This document shows, one piece after another, positions 7,797 through 14,661 of a stretch of DNA of 17,218 nt. Origin of the DNA: Verrucomicrobiota bacterium. Lineage in GTDB: Bacteria > Verrucomicrobiota > Verrucomicrobiae > Chthoniobacterales > UBA10450. Made by a program: the position numbers and the translations under genes. The stretch covers positions 1-17,218 of the forward strand of contig QHOZ01000093.1 in NCBI GenBank assembly GCA_003219495.1, in the 5' to 3' direction. Every line of letters starts with the position of its first letter. The stretch's first letter is position 1. A model generated the notes under the pieces. It did not search any database. It was not told the DNA's origin and saw nothing but the letters and a program-made list of their open reading frames with translations.

Positions 7797-8798
7797 ATGA
7801 ACGCCCTCCCTTGGTTTCAAAATCAATTTCCGCTTTTCCTCGCGCCGATGGCGGGCGTGTCCGACAAGATTTTTCGCCAGATTTGCAAGGAATACGGCGC
7901 AGACGTGCTCACGACTGAGTTTGTTTCCGCGGAAGGAATTTTCCGGCGCAATGAGCGCACGCGGGAATATTTGGATTTCGACGAGATCGAGCGCCCGATC
8001 GGAGTGCAACTTTTCGGCGGAGACGCCGCGCACATGGCCGAAGCGGCAAAACAAGTGGTCGATTGGGTCCGGCCGGATTTTGTGGATCTAAACTTCGGCT
8101 GCCCCGTCAACAAAGTCGTTTGCAAAAACGGCGGCTCGGCGTTGCTCAAGGATTGTCCGACGCTCGCGAACGTCGCCGACTCGGTGGTTCGCGCGATTGC
8201 GCCGGTGCCGACAACTGCGAAAATCCGGATCGGTTGGGATGACAACTCGATCAATGCGGTTCGCGTCGCGAAAATTTTGGAGGAGCGCGGGATCTCAGCG
8301 TTGACGGTTCACGGCCGCACGCGCGCGCAAGGTTATTCCGGCGCGGCAGATTGGAATGTGATCGGCGAAGTCGCGTCCGCCATTGGTATCCCAGTCATTG
8401 GGAACGGTTATCTCGCGAACCCCGGCGACGTCGCGAAACGGAAACGCGAAACGGGAATCGCGGGCGCAATGATTGGCCGCGCGGCAATGAGCGCGCCGTG
8501 GATCTTTCGTGAAACAAAAGCGTATCTCGCGAACGGCTCCGTTGTCGATCCACCGACGCTAGCCGGGCGCTGGCGGGTGATTGTCAGACATTGCGAATTG
8601 ATCGTGCGCGATTGGGGCGCAGAAGACGCTGCGATCCGCTCGATGCGCGCGCGCTTGATGGCGTATTCGAAATCGATGCCGGAAGCAAAACGGCTGCGCG
8701 AGAAGTTTTCGCAGGTCTCGACGCTTGCCGAGATTGAAGCGATCGCCGTGGAAAATATTTCGCAAGTTGAACGATCGACTATTTTGGCGGCGGCGTGA
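7797..8798 (+). CDS. dusB: tRNA-dihydrouridine synthase, DusB type
   Basis: 333 residues, normal length. It uses FMN and NADPH to reduce uridine to 5,6-dihydrouridine in tRNA. The TIM-barrel N-terminus has the Dus signature APMAGVSDKIFRQIC (16-30). NFGCPVNKVVCKNGGSALL (99-117) contains GCP and Cys109, the likely proton-donating Cys. KIRIGWDD (142-149), VHGRTRAQGYSG (171-182) and GNGYLANPGD (202-211) line the FMN site, and MIGRAAMSAPWIFRE (225-239) precedes the helical C-terminal domain. The sequence resembles the NifR3/DusB branch more than DusA or DusC. The gene starts 6 nt after the upstream gene and its TGA shares one base with the next ATG, so it is part of an operon. Cytoplasmic. Confidence 0.93.
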   Translation: MNALPWFQNQFPLFLAPMAGVSDKIFRQICKEYGADVLTTEFVSAEGIFRRNERTREYLDFDEIERPIGVQLFGGDAAHMAEAAKQVVDWVRPDFVDLNFGCPVNKVVCKNGGSALLKDCPTLANVADSVVRAIAPVPTTAKIRIGWDDNSINAVRVAKILEERGISALTVHGRTRAQGYSGAADWNVIGEVASAIGIPVIGNGYLANPGDVAKRKRETGIAGAMIGRAAMSAPWIFRETKAYLANGSVVDPPTLAGRWRVIVRHCELIVRDWGAEDAAIRSMRARLMAYSKSMPEAKRLREKFSQVSTLAEIEAIAVENISQVERSTILAAA

Positions 8799-9169
8799 TG
8801 AGCACTGAAACGGCGAGTCCTAATTTCAAGGTCGGCAACGAGAAGCTGATTCGCGTTACCGACAAGGCCGCAAACAAGCTCGCGTCGTTACTGAAGCGGA
8901 AAGGAAATCCGAGCGGCGCCCTACGCCTGGCGGTCGTGGGCGGCGGTTGCTCCGGACTTCAATACGCGATGGATTTAGTCGATGGACCGAAAGAGCGCGA
9001 CATTCTCGTTCCGACTTCGAGTGTGCGCATCGTTGTCGATCCAAAGAGCGCGCTGTTCGTGAGCGGCTCAGTCCTCGATTACAGCGAGGATTTGCAAAAA
9101 GGCGGATTCAAAGTCACAAACCCCAACGCGGTCGCACACTGTTCGTGCGGCGAAAGCTTCGCGGTGTAA
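8798..9169 (+). CDS. IscA/ErpA-type Fe-S cluster carrier
   Basis: 123 residues from ATG 8798; this ATG overlaps the dusB stop by one base (TGATG). A-type carriers receive a 2Fe-2S or 4Fe-4S cluster from the scaffold and pass it to target enzymes. All three cluster ligands are present: Cys51 in GGGCSGLQY, and Cys115 and Cys117 in HCSCGESF at the C-terminus. IRVTDKAANKLASLL is the standard N-terminal helix and VVDPKSALFVSGSVLDY matches the family core. The start has about ten extra residues compared with short family members. I cannot separate IscA, ErpA and SufA from sequence alone. It is the last gene of the lptG operon, and no hairpin terminator is evident after it. Confidence 0.93.
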   Translation: MSTETASPNFKVGNEKLIRVTDKAANKLASLLKRKGNPSGALRLAVVGGGCSGLQYAMDLVDGPKERDILVPTSSVRIVVDPKSALFVSGSVLDYSEDLQKGGFKVTNPNAVAHCSCGESFAV

Positions 9170-9209
9170 CTTCTCCTCCGCCTTTTTAATTTCTCCTTTT
9201 ACCGATCGC

Positions 9210-9445
9210 TTACGGCGTCGGAGACGGCGAAGCCGACTCACTCGCAGAAGGTGATGCTTCAGCCTTCTTCTTCGTGGTCGTCTTCTTGGCCGGCGAGGCT
9301 TCGCTCGAAGCCGAAGCCGAGCTCTTCTTCGTCGTGGACGAACCGGAGCTCTTCTTGGTCGATTTAGCAGTCGTCGCCGAAGGCGTTGTGGTCGCGGCTT
9401 GGTCAACGCCAGTGCGGTGATCAAAGACAAAACAGGTGTTTTCAT
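9210..9445 (-). pseudogene. Low-complexity secreted protein, frame broken in the signal peptide
   Basis: ATG 9445 opens a typical signal peptide start, MKTPVLSLITALA, but the same frame then becomes Arg/Pro-rich nonsense. Starting at VDQ (GTT at 9405-9407) another frame gives a Ser/Ala/Thr/Lys low-complexity protein (AATTTPSATTAKSTKKSSGS, later PAKKTTTKKK and a SASESASPSPTP end) that stops at 9210. The 13-residue leader is too short for a full signal peptide, so a small deletion near 9408-9410 that removed part of the hydrophobic core and cleavage site fits best (net 3n+1 nt, or a 2-nt insertion). Proteins of this style are common as short secreted or cell-surface-associated products in Verrucomicrobiota; function is unknown. 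An alternative is a start at 9500 in the body frame, but that N-terminus (MLYEARIDILALVK) does not look native. Confidence 0.55.
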
Positions 9446-9452
9446 ATATAAG

Positions 9453-9464
9453 GTTAAGCTTAAC
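9453..9464. promoter_or_regulatory. 12-bp perfect palindrome upstream of ATG 9445
   Basis: GTTAAGCTTAAC is perfectly self-complementary and ends 7 nt before the minus-strand ATG. It could be an operator or a small hairpin over the ribosome-binding region. A 12-bp palindrome can also arise by chance. Confidence 0.3.
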
Positions 9465-9560
9465 GAGGGCGAGAATGTCGATCCGTGCCTCGTAGAGCAA
9501 GCATTAAAATAGTCAGTTTTTTGCCTTCAAATGCGTAGGTTTTTCCCGTAGTTAGCGCGC

Positions 9561-10151
9561 ATGAGCACTCGTATTTTGTTGGCCGGAGTTGTCGGTGGCG
9601 TGGTCATGTTTCTCTGGAACTTCGTCGCGCACGACTTCCTGCCGTTCGGTAAAATGGGCGTCCGACCGATGCAAAACGAAGACGCAGTCACGAGCGCGCT
9701 CCAATCGAACCTCGCTGACAACAGCGGCTTCTATATTTTTCCCCTCGGAGGCCTGACTCCTGACGCGACCAGAGAGCAACAGCAGGCCGCAATGAAAAAG
9801 GCGGAAGAACAAGCGGCCGCGGGCGCGGCTGGAATCCTGGTTTATCGTCCCAAGCGCGTATTCAACTTACCTAAAAGGCTGGTCATTCAGTTTGCGACCG
9901 ACGTTGCGGAAGCCTTGCTGGCTGTTTTTCTTCTAGCGCAAACCCGCATCAATGGTTTTGGCGGGAAGGTTGGTTTCATTTTGACCGCCGGAATCCTCGC
10001 CGCCATCACCACCAACGTTCCGTACGCGAATTGGTACGGATTCCCAAAAGACTTCACGCTCGCCCAAATGATCATGACGACCGTCGGCTTCCTTCTCGTT
10101 GGCATCGTGGCGGGTTTGATCCTGAAACCGAAAGAACCGGCGATCGCTTAA
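9561..10151 (+). CDS. Integral membrane protein of unknown function
   Basis: 196 residues from ATG 9561. About four membrane helices are visible: 4-26 (ILLAGVVGGVVMFLWNFVAH), one after LPKRLVIQFA (about 112-130), one at about 138-158 (VGFILTAGILAAITTNVPYA), and one at the C-terminus (MIMTTVGFLLVGIVAGLIL). Between the first two lies a soluble stretch with PLGGLTPDATREQQQAAMKKAEEQAAAG, probably a short coiled segment. The motif FVAHDFLPFGKMG follows the first helix. I know of similar short membrane proteins in Verrucomicrobia and Acidobacteria but no function. It is oriented away from the broken low-complexity gene, and its stop overlaps the stop of the convergent gene at a TTAA. Confidence 0.85.
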   Translation: MSTRILLAGVVGGVVMFLWNFVAHDFLPFGKMGVRPMQNEDAVTSALQSNLADNSGFYIFPLGGLTPDATREQQQAAMKKAEEQAAAGAAGILVYRPKRVFNLPKRLVIQFATDVAEALLAVFLLAQTRINGFGGKVGFILTAGILAAITTNVPYANWYGFPKDFTLAQMIMTTVGFLLVGIVAGLILKPKEPAIA

Positions 10152-10864
10152 AGTTGCTGCGTCACAACCACGAGCTTGTCGCGTTCAAGCGCGATGCTCT
10201 TGATGTGCTTCCAAAAAGTGGCGGCTTGAGCGTTGCGCTCTAATTCCCGGCGAAAGCCGTCGTTGAAGCTGCGATTAAACGGCAATGCGAACGTTGTGAG
10301 GAATTCCTCCGGGAAAGCGCGACCGTTGGCTACGGCGGATTTCGGATCGAAAACAAATTCCTCGCGTGCGAAGGTGAATCTGAAGCGCACGGTTCCATTC
10401 AACCATCGGTCTCGCAGTCGCGGCAATCGCGCGACAGAAAGAGGCACGCTCGTTTCCACCGTCATCACCGAATCAGCGATCGCGACGCGCGCGCGATTGT
10501 TCAGATCGGCGAACAACGGTTCGCGCGCGATCATCGCGTTTAACTCCGTCGCGGTGAATTGAATTGTCGTTTCCTCGTTACCGGCCGCGGCTTGTCCGAG
10601 GCGATTCAATTTCTCTTCCGCGCTGCGAAGATCGACATCGGACACATTCGCGATTCGCACGTCGGCCGACTGCGGCGCCGTGAACATTGTGATCGCTCGC
10701 CCGTAGAGGAACCAGCCGCTTACGCCGAGGACGCCGATGAGGAGCGCGCCGACAATGAGAACAAACAGGCAACCTTTCGCAATACATCCCATCCCCGGTT
10801 GAGGCGGAAGCTGTGCGACTTGCTGCGGTGGCGGTTGCGGCGGCAGCGGCGGCGGGGTTTCCAT
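10148..10864 (-). CDS. Membrane-anchored protein of unknown function, Pro-rich N-terminus
   Basis: 238 residues from ATG 10864. Residues 1-25 are Pro/Gln-rich (METPPPLPPQPPPQQ). One membrane helix lies at about 33-54 (LFVLIVGALLIGVLGVSGWF). After it comes a soluble domain of about 180 residues with no Cys, containing EETTIQFTATELNAMIAR and VETSVPLSVARLPRLRDRWLN. It probably faces the periplasm (Pro-rich tail in the cytoplasm), but orientation is inferred. The shape, a single anchor plus a beta-rich domain with the TATELNAMI element, is like other uncharacterised proteins of this phylum. It ends on the same TTAA as the upstream-facing membrane protein gene. Confidence 0.8.
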   Translation of the reverse strand: METPPPLPPQPPPQQVAQLPPQPGMGCIAKGCLFVLIVGALLIGVLGVSGWFLYGRAITMFTAPQSADVRIANVSDVDLRSAEEKLNRLGQAAAGNEETTIQFTATELNAMIAREPLFADLNNRARVAIADSVMTVETSVPLSVARLPRLRDRWLNGTVRFRFTFAREEFVFDPKSAVANGRAFPEEFLTTFALPFNRSFNDGFRRELERNAQAATFWKHIKSIALERDKLVVVTQQL

Positions 10865-10917
10865 CGCAACGCAAATTCAGGCAAAAACGTGTGCTTGGAA
10901 AGTATTTTGCCGAATCG

Positions 10918-11463
10918 TTAGGGCTTCGAATCGCCGCCGGCGTAAAGCATTTGTCTCGCGCCGGGCCGTTCTTCGATCAGCTCCTCGGCGGGAACGGTGT
11001 GAAATGAAACCACCGCCCAATCACCGCTCTTCGAAACGACCGGCCGATGCCAAACGTTCTTCGGAATGGAAATCCAACGCCGCTCGAGCGGCGCGTCCTG
11101 CTCGCTAATCAACACGTGCGAGTGCCAGGCGATCTCGGATTCTTCGTCCACGTCGTTAGTCGTTCCGAGCGCGTCGAGTTTCATATCGCCGGATCCGGCG
11201 AACGTCAGCATGCGTTGATGACTATTCGGGTGACGCTCTGCTCCCGTGTCCGTTCCCGCGCGCAAAACAAAAACCCACACCGATTGAATTGACGGCGGTA
11301 ATTCGGGAAGCATCTCGAGAGAAATCGGCTCCCATGTCATGAGCGCGTCGGGCTTCTTCGCGAGATCCGCGCGAACGCGCTCCAGGATTGGGCGGAGTTT
11401 ATCTTCATTGGAACGCACCAACTCATGCAATTGTTCCAGAACCGCTCGTTCTTGTTTTGTCAT
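10918..11463 (-). CDS. Conserved protein, probably cupin-like
   Basis: 181 residues from ATG 11463, without signal peptide or membrane helix. The N-terminal third is helical (MTKQERAVLEQLHELVRSNE). The rest looks like a small beta-barrel: VWVFVLRAGTDTGAERHPNS, then MLTFAGSGDMKL, then IAWHSHVLI, then WISIPKNVWHRPVV and WAVVSFHTVPAEELIEE. The spacing of His (RHPNSHQ, WHSH, WHRP) and the IPKNVWHRP turn are cupin-like and could bind a metal. I cannot name a substrate. It diverges from the methyltransferase gene over a 50-nt gap that must hold both promoters. Confidence 0.75.
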   Translation of the reverse strand: MTKQERAVLEQLHELVRSNEDKLRPILERVRADLAKKPDALMTWEPISLEMLPELPPSIQSVWVFVLRAGTDTGAERHPNSHQRMLTFAGSGDMKLDALGTTNDVDEESEIAWHSHVLISEQDAPLERRWISIPKNVWHRPVVSKSGDWAVVSFHTVPAEELIEERPGARQMLYAGGDSKP

Positions 11464-11513
11464 ACGACTATTTTCTACTTCTCCTTTCCAATTTCTAGAC
11501 TGTAATTTTATTC

Positions 11514-12333
11514 GTGAGCGACGCTTTTACTGACTTCGAGCATGCCGGCTGGGAGCGCGTCGCGGACAAATACGATTCCACGTGGGCGAGCTCGACCCGG
11601 CAATTCATTCCCCCCTTGCTCGATGCCGCTGAAGTTTCCCCGCAGATGTCGATCTTGGACGTTGGCTGCGGGCCTGGTTACGTCTCGGCCGCCGCTGCCG
11701 AACGCGGCGCGACGCCGGTGGGTCTCGATTTCTCGGCGGAGATGATCGCAATCGCGCAGAAGAAATTTCCGGGAATCGAGTTCGGGCAGGGCGACGCCCA
11801 ACATCTTCCGTTCGCGGATGCAACGTTCGATCGGGTAGTCGCGAATTTCGCGCTGCTTCACCTGTCGAGTCCGGAGCGAGCGATGAGTGAGGCGGGGCGC
11901 GTTTTGAAAGCCGGCGGCCGATCGATTCGCGTTCACCACTTGGGCCAAAATTTCGGAGAACCCATTTGTCAAGCTCGTGGACGACGCGATTGACGCGCAC
12001 GCCAACGTCGATGTCGATCTTCCCCCCGGCCCGCCATTTTATTTGTTCGAGAACGAGGGCGAATTTCGCAAGGCGCTTGAGCGCTCGGGATTCAACGGCG
12101 CCTCGATGGAGTTCAAGGTTCACCGGATCGAATGGAAGGTGCCGAGCGCGCAATTTGTTTTTGACGCGGAACTCAACGCCGGTGTTCGCACCGCCGGTCT
12201 TCTAAAGCGTCAAACGCCTCAAACGCTTCAAAAAATTCAAGCAGCGATTGAAGAATCAGTGCAGCAATACGCCCAAGGCAACGGCTTCGCGATTCCGAAA
12301 GGCGCCTACGTCGTGGCCGCACCGAAGAAATGA
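11514..12333 (+). pseudogene. Class I SAM-dependent methyltransferase disrupted by a 4-nt duplication
   Basis: GTG 11514 starts MSDAFTDFEHAGWERVADKY, a typical UbiE/Methyltransf_11-type N-terminus. Motif I is ILDVGCGPGYVSAAAAERGA; GLDFSAEMIAIAQ (motif II) and QGDAQHLPFADATFDRVV (motif III region) follow, then SEAGRVLKAGG. After CGA (Arg of GGR) the frame is lost and ends at 11993. The natural continuation FAFTTWAKISENPF is present two bases out of step from 11927 and runs to a TGA at 12331-12333. The lesion is CGATCGATTCGC (11919-11930), where CGATTCGC is expected: an exact duplication of CGAT. The C-terminal part (LPPGPPFYLFEN to GAYVVAAPKK) is intact and overlaps the next gene by 4 nt (ATGA). 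Substrate unknown. Confidence 0.85.
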
Positions 12334-13235
12334 AGATCCACGTTTTGGATACGCGGCAACTTGGCTTCGCCGGAATCGTCGCCGCTACCGCGCTCGAAAC
12401 CGACGACGGCATCGCACTCTTCGATACCGGGCCGGAATCGACCTTCGACAATGTGATTGTCGATCTTGGCCAGGTTGGATTTCAGCCGAAGGACGTTCGT
12501 CACGTTTTTCTGAGCCACATTCATTTCGATCATGCCGGCGCGGCGTGGCGGTTCGCTCAGATGGGCGCAAAGGTTTACGTGCATCCGCGCGGCGCGCCAC
12601 ACTTGATCGATCCGGCAAAGCTGATCGAATCAGCCACGCGGATTTTTGGCGATGACATGCAGCGGTTTTGGGGAACGATCGCGCCCGTTCCGGCCGAACG
12701 CGTAAAGATCTTGGAAGACAACGAAGTTGTTCGTGTGCCGCCGTTCGAGATCCGCGCCGTCGCAACACCCGGTCACGCGAGCCATCATCACGTTTATCAT
12801 TGGGAAGACAACGTCTTCGGCGGCGATGTTGCCGGTGTGCGAATTGGAAATGGTCCGCCAATTCCGCCGTTCGTCCCTCCGGAATTGCACGTCGAATCGT
12901 GGCGCGAATCGATCGCGAAGATTCGCAACTTAAACCCGGCGCGTCTTTATCTGCCGCATTTCGGGAAAGTTGAAGGCTCGATCTCAGATCATTTGGACAA
13001 ACTGGACGAACGCGTCGTGAAATGGTCCGAGTGGTTTAAAAACAAAATCCGTAGCGGATCGAACGAAGAACAATTGCGTTCCGAGTTCGCAACACTCGAG
13101 CATTCAGAGATAGAAGCTTTCGCGTCGGCGGGCTCACTGGTAAGTTTGTATGAAGCGGCCGATCCGAGTTCCATGGCGGTGCCCGCAGCGATCCGTTATT
13201 GGACGAAGTTTCACTCGGACGCGCTCGGAAAATAA
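12330..13235 (+). CDS. Metallo-beta-lactamase-fold hydrolase
   Basis: 301 residues from ATG 12330, whose ATGA overlaps the methyltransferase stop. The binuclear zinc site is complete: HIHFDH (63-68, with His63, His65, Asp67 and His68), His149 in TPGHASHH, Asp166 in FGGDVAG, and a final His210 in LYLPHFGK. The order and spacing match glyoxalase II/lactonase-like members rather than beta-lactamases proper; IALFDTGPEST is the usual second strand-loop. A helical tail of about 80 residues (from about 220) is extra and could gate the active site. The substrate cannot be told from sequence. Coupling to a methyltransferase suggests, as inference only, work on one small-molecule pathway. Cytoplasmic: no signal peptide. 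Confidence 0.9.
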   Translation: MKIHVLDTRQLGFAGIVAATALETDDGIALFDTGPESTFDNVIVDLGQVGFQPKDVRHVFLSHIHFDHAGAAWRFAQMGAKVYVHPRGAPHLIDPAKLIESATRIFGDDMQRFWGTIAPVPAERVKILEDNEVVRVPPFEIRAVATPGHASHHHVYHWEDNVFGGDVAGVRIGNGPPIPPFVPPELHVESWRESIAKIRNLNPARLYLPHFGKVEGSISDHLDKLDERVVKWSEWFKNKIRSGSNEEQLRSEFATLEHSEIEAFASAGSLVSLYEAADPSSMAVPAAIRYWTKFHSDALGK

Positions 13236-13283
13236 TTCGATTCGCGCGCACGCGGTTTGCTTTTTCCTAGCACAGAGGCCCCC

Positions 13284-13769
13284 ATGCCGGTCGTTGATCA
13301 ACAAATGCTGGAAGCGTTGTTGCCGCTCGCTTACGAGTGGGCAAGAGGCTTGGAAGAATTCGCGCTCAGCCACGGTCATCCTCTCGGAACGACTCACGCC
13401 TACGATGCGCATTTGGCCGGAGTGAAAGAGTGCGACCGCGTCCGCGTGCTCGTTGTCGATCGAATCCCGTTGCCGGAAGATCCCGCGCTCGCGGAAGCGG
13501 CCCGTCGCATTCGCATCATCACGGAAGACACTCGCTGCATGGGTTTCGGTCACGCGCTTCTGATTCGAGCCGATGCCTGGAACGATCGCGAATTGATTGT
13601 GCACAATCTCGTCCACATTGCTCAATGCGAGCGCGCGGGCGGATTGGAAAATTGGGTGCGCGAATATCTTGGTGATCGCACGAGCTGCGCGGATTTCACA
13701 GTCGGTTCGTTGGAAGAAGAAGCGCGCCGCGTTGCGCACGAGATCTGCGCGCCAGGCGCCGCCGCGTAA
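13284..13769 (+). CDS. Putative HExxH-like protein with Glu replaced by Asn
   Basis: 161 residues from ATG 13284; I preferred this to a TTG at 13257 because the region before reads as non-coding. The core ELIVHNLVHIAQCERAGG (103-120), followed by WVREYLGDR and SLEEEARRVAHE, resembles a family of short zinc metallopeptidase-like proteins that carry HELVHxxQYERLGG and later an Ala/Glu-rich helix. Here the catalytic Glu of HExxH is Asn (His107-Asn108-Leu-Val-His111). That should abolish peptidase activity while both His could still bind metal. MGFGHALLIRADAW just before is the usual strand leading to the motif. No signal peptide. It sits 48 nt after the metallo-hydrolase gene. Family assignment is from pattern memory and is moderate. 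Confidence 0.75.
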   Translation: MPVVDQQMLEALLPLAYEWARGLEEFALSHGHPLGTTHAYDAHLAGVKECDRVRVLVVDRIPLPEDPALAEAARRIRIITEDTRCMGFGHALLIRADAWNDRELIVHNLVHIAQCERAGGLENWVREYLGDRTSCADFTVGSLEEEARRVAHEICAPGAAA

Positions 13770-13843
13770 TTCGTTTTTTCGTCGGCGATTTGAATAGAGC
13801 GCGCGCATTGCACGTCCATTGTTCAGTGAAAGGAAATTAGGGC

Positions 13844-13960
13844 ATGCAATTATCAGAAAAAATCAAAACCGCCGGTGCGACCGGTTACATTCTACTTTGG
13901 CTACTCGGAATACCGCTTCCGATTTTGTTTCTCATCTTTCTGCTTCGGGGCTGCACATAA
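13844..13960 (+). CDS. Very small membrane protein (38 aa)
   Basis: ATG 13844 to TAA 13960 encodes 38 residues: MQLSEKIKTAGATGYILLWL, then a helix through LLGIPLPILFLIFLLRG, ending GCT. A Shine-Dalgarno-like AAAGGA at 13829-13834 lies 9 nt upstream, one of the few good ones here. The Lys at the N-terminus, a helix with a Pro kink (GIPLP) and an Arg-Gly-Cys end are coherent for a one- or two-helix inner-membrane peptide. It looks like a genuine short gene by composition and ribosome site. Function unknown. Confidence 0.7.
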   Translation: MQLSEKIKTAGATGYILLWLLGIPLPILFLIFLLRGCT

Positions 13961-13969
13961 GAGAGGGCG

Positions 13970-14032
13970 AAGGCAGAAGGATGAAGGAAGAAGTAGTTTC
14001 ATAATTCATCCCTCCTCCTTTATCCTTAGCCG
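13970..14032. repeat. Inverted pair of 7-nt repeat arrays upstream of GTG 14033
   Basis: Left array: AAGGCAG, AAGGATG, AAGGAAG (13970-13990). Right array: TTCATCC, CTCCTCC, TTTATCC, TTAGCCG (14005-14032), the complement in style, so the two could fold into an imperfect hairpin; 13977-13987 pairs with 14017-14027 at ten of eleven positions. The right array ends at the base before GTG 14033. Confidence 0.6.
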
Positions 14033-14260
14033 GTGATAACCGGCACCGACATCGCGATCTGGACCGTGTCGGCATTTCTCGCCGTCGGAATCGGCTGGGG
14101 GAAGTACTCTAAATATAAGACGCGCGAAAAAATGATTCGCGATTTCGTGGCGATGGATCCCGAGCAGCGCGAAAAACTTCTCGGCCGTTTGCAGCCGGAG
14201 CTGCAAATGGAAATCCGCCAGGAGCTCATGAAACGTTTCCGCGTGAAAACGGATCTCTAA
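14033..14260 (+). CDS. Small single-helix membrane protein with a charged tail
   Basis: 75 residues, GTG start at 14033. One membrane helix lies at about 6-24 (DIAIWTVSAFLAVGIGWG). A basic stretch (KYSKYKTREK) follows, which places the tail in the cytoplasm by the positive-inside rule. The tail is helical with repeated Glu/Arg/Leu (DPEQREKLLGRLQPELQMEIRQELMKRF). The length and layout suggest a small scaffold or regulator; no family is recognised. It ends 2 nt before the thioesterase start and is probably co-transcribed with it. An in-frame ATG further in would cut off the helix, so I kept the GTG. Confidence 0.65.
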   Translation: MITGTDIAIWTVSAFLAVGIGWGKYSKYKTREKMIRDFVAMDPEQREKLLGRLQPELQMEIRQELMKRFRVKTDL

Positions 14261-14262
14261 CT

Positions 14263-14661
14263 TTGCGCGCGCCAATCTTCGAGATGGCCGCAGCAGTTTC
14301 GCCGGCCGATATCGACGAGCAGCATCACGTGAACAATGCGGTTTACCTGCGCTGGGTGCAGGAGATCGCGATCGCGCATTGGAAATCGCTCGCGAGCGTT
14401 GAAGCGCAAAGTGAAATTGGCTGGGTCGTACTGCGGCACGAGATCGATTACAAATCCCCGGCCAGTCTCGGTGACGAGATTATTTTGCGCACCTGGGTCG
14501 GAGCGGCCAGCCGGTTGAAATTCGAGCGCTTCACCGAAATCAAACGCAAGATCGACAATCAACTTCTCGCCCAAGCGCGAACCGTTTGGGTGCCGATCGA
14601 TCCGCGCAGTGGGAAACCGACGCGCGTCTCAGCGGATGTTCGGACGCGATTTTCGGTTTAA
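14263..14661 (+). CDS. Hotdog-fold acyl-CoA thioesterase (4HBT family)
   Basis: 132 residues. The start is probably TTG 14263, because starting at ATG 14284 would remove the first beta strand before PADIDEQHHVNNAVYLRWVQ (14-33). DxDxxHHVNN (16-25) is the 4HBT signature, with Asp18 the likely catalytic acid. WVVLRHEIDYKSPASLGDEI and RLKFERFTEI are the usual core strands and RTVWVPIDPRSGKPTRVSAD the C-terminal strand. YbgC/FadM-like enzymes of this size hydrolyse short or medium acyl-CoA thioesters; the substrate cannot be told. It begins 2 nt after the small membrane protein gene, and its TAA shares TTAA with the convergent aldo/keto reductase gene. Confidence 0.88.
   Translation: MRAPIFEMAAAVSPADIDEQHHVNNAVYLRWVQEIAIAHWKSLASVEAQSEIGWVVLRHEIDYKSPASLGDEIILRTWVGAASRLKFERFTEIKRKIDNQLLAQARTVWVPIDPRSGKPTRVSADVRTRFSV

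Noticed and set aside
7473..8054. 193-codon minus-strand open frame
   Set aside because: Antisense to the conserved unknown and the start of dusB; no coherent features.
11464..11513. Search for promoters in the 50-nt divergent gap
   Set aside because: AT-rich, but no hexamer pair with proper spacing that I could defend.
13134..13808. 224-codon minus-strand open frame
   Set aside because: Antisense to the HNLVH protein gene, whose motifs are convincing.
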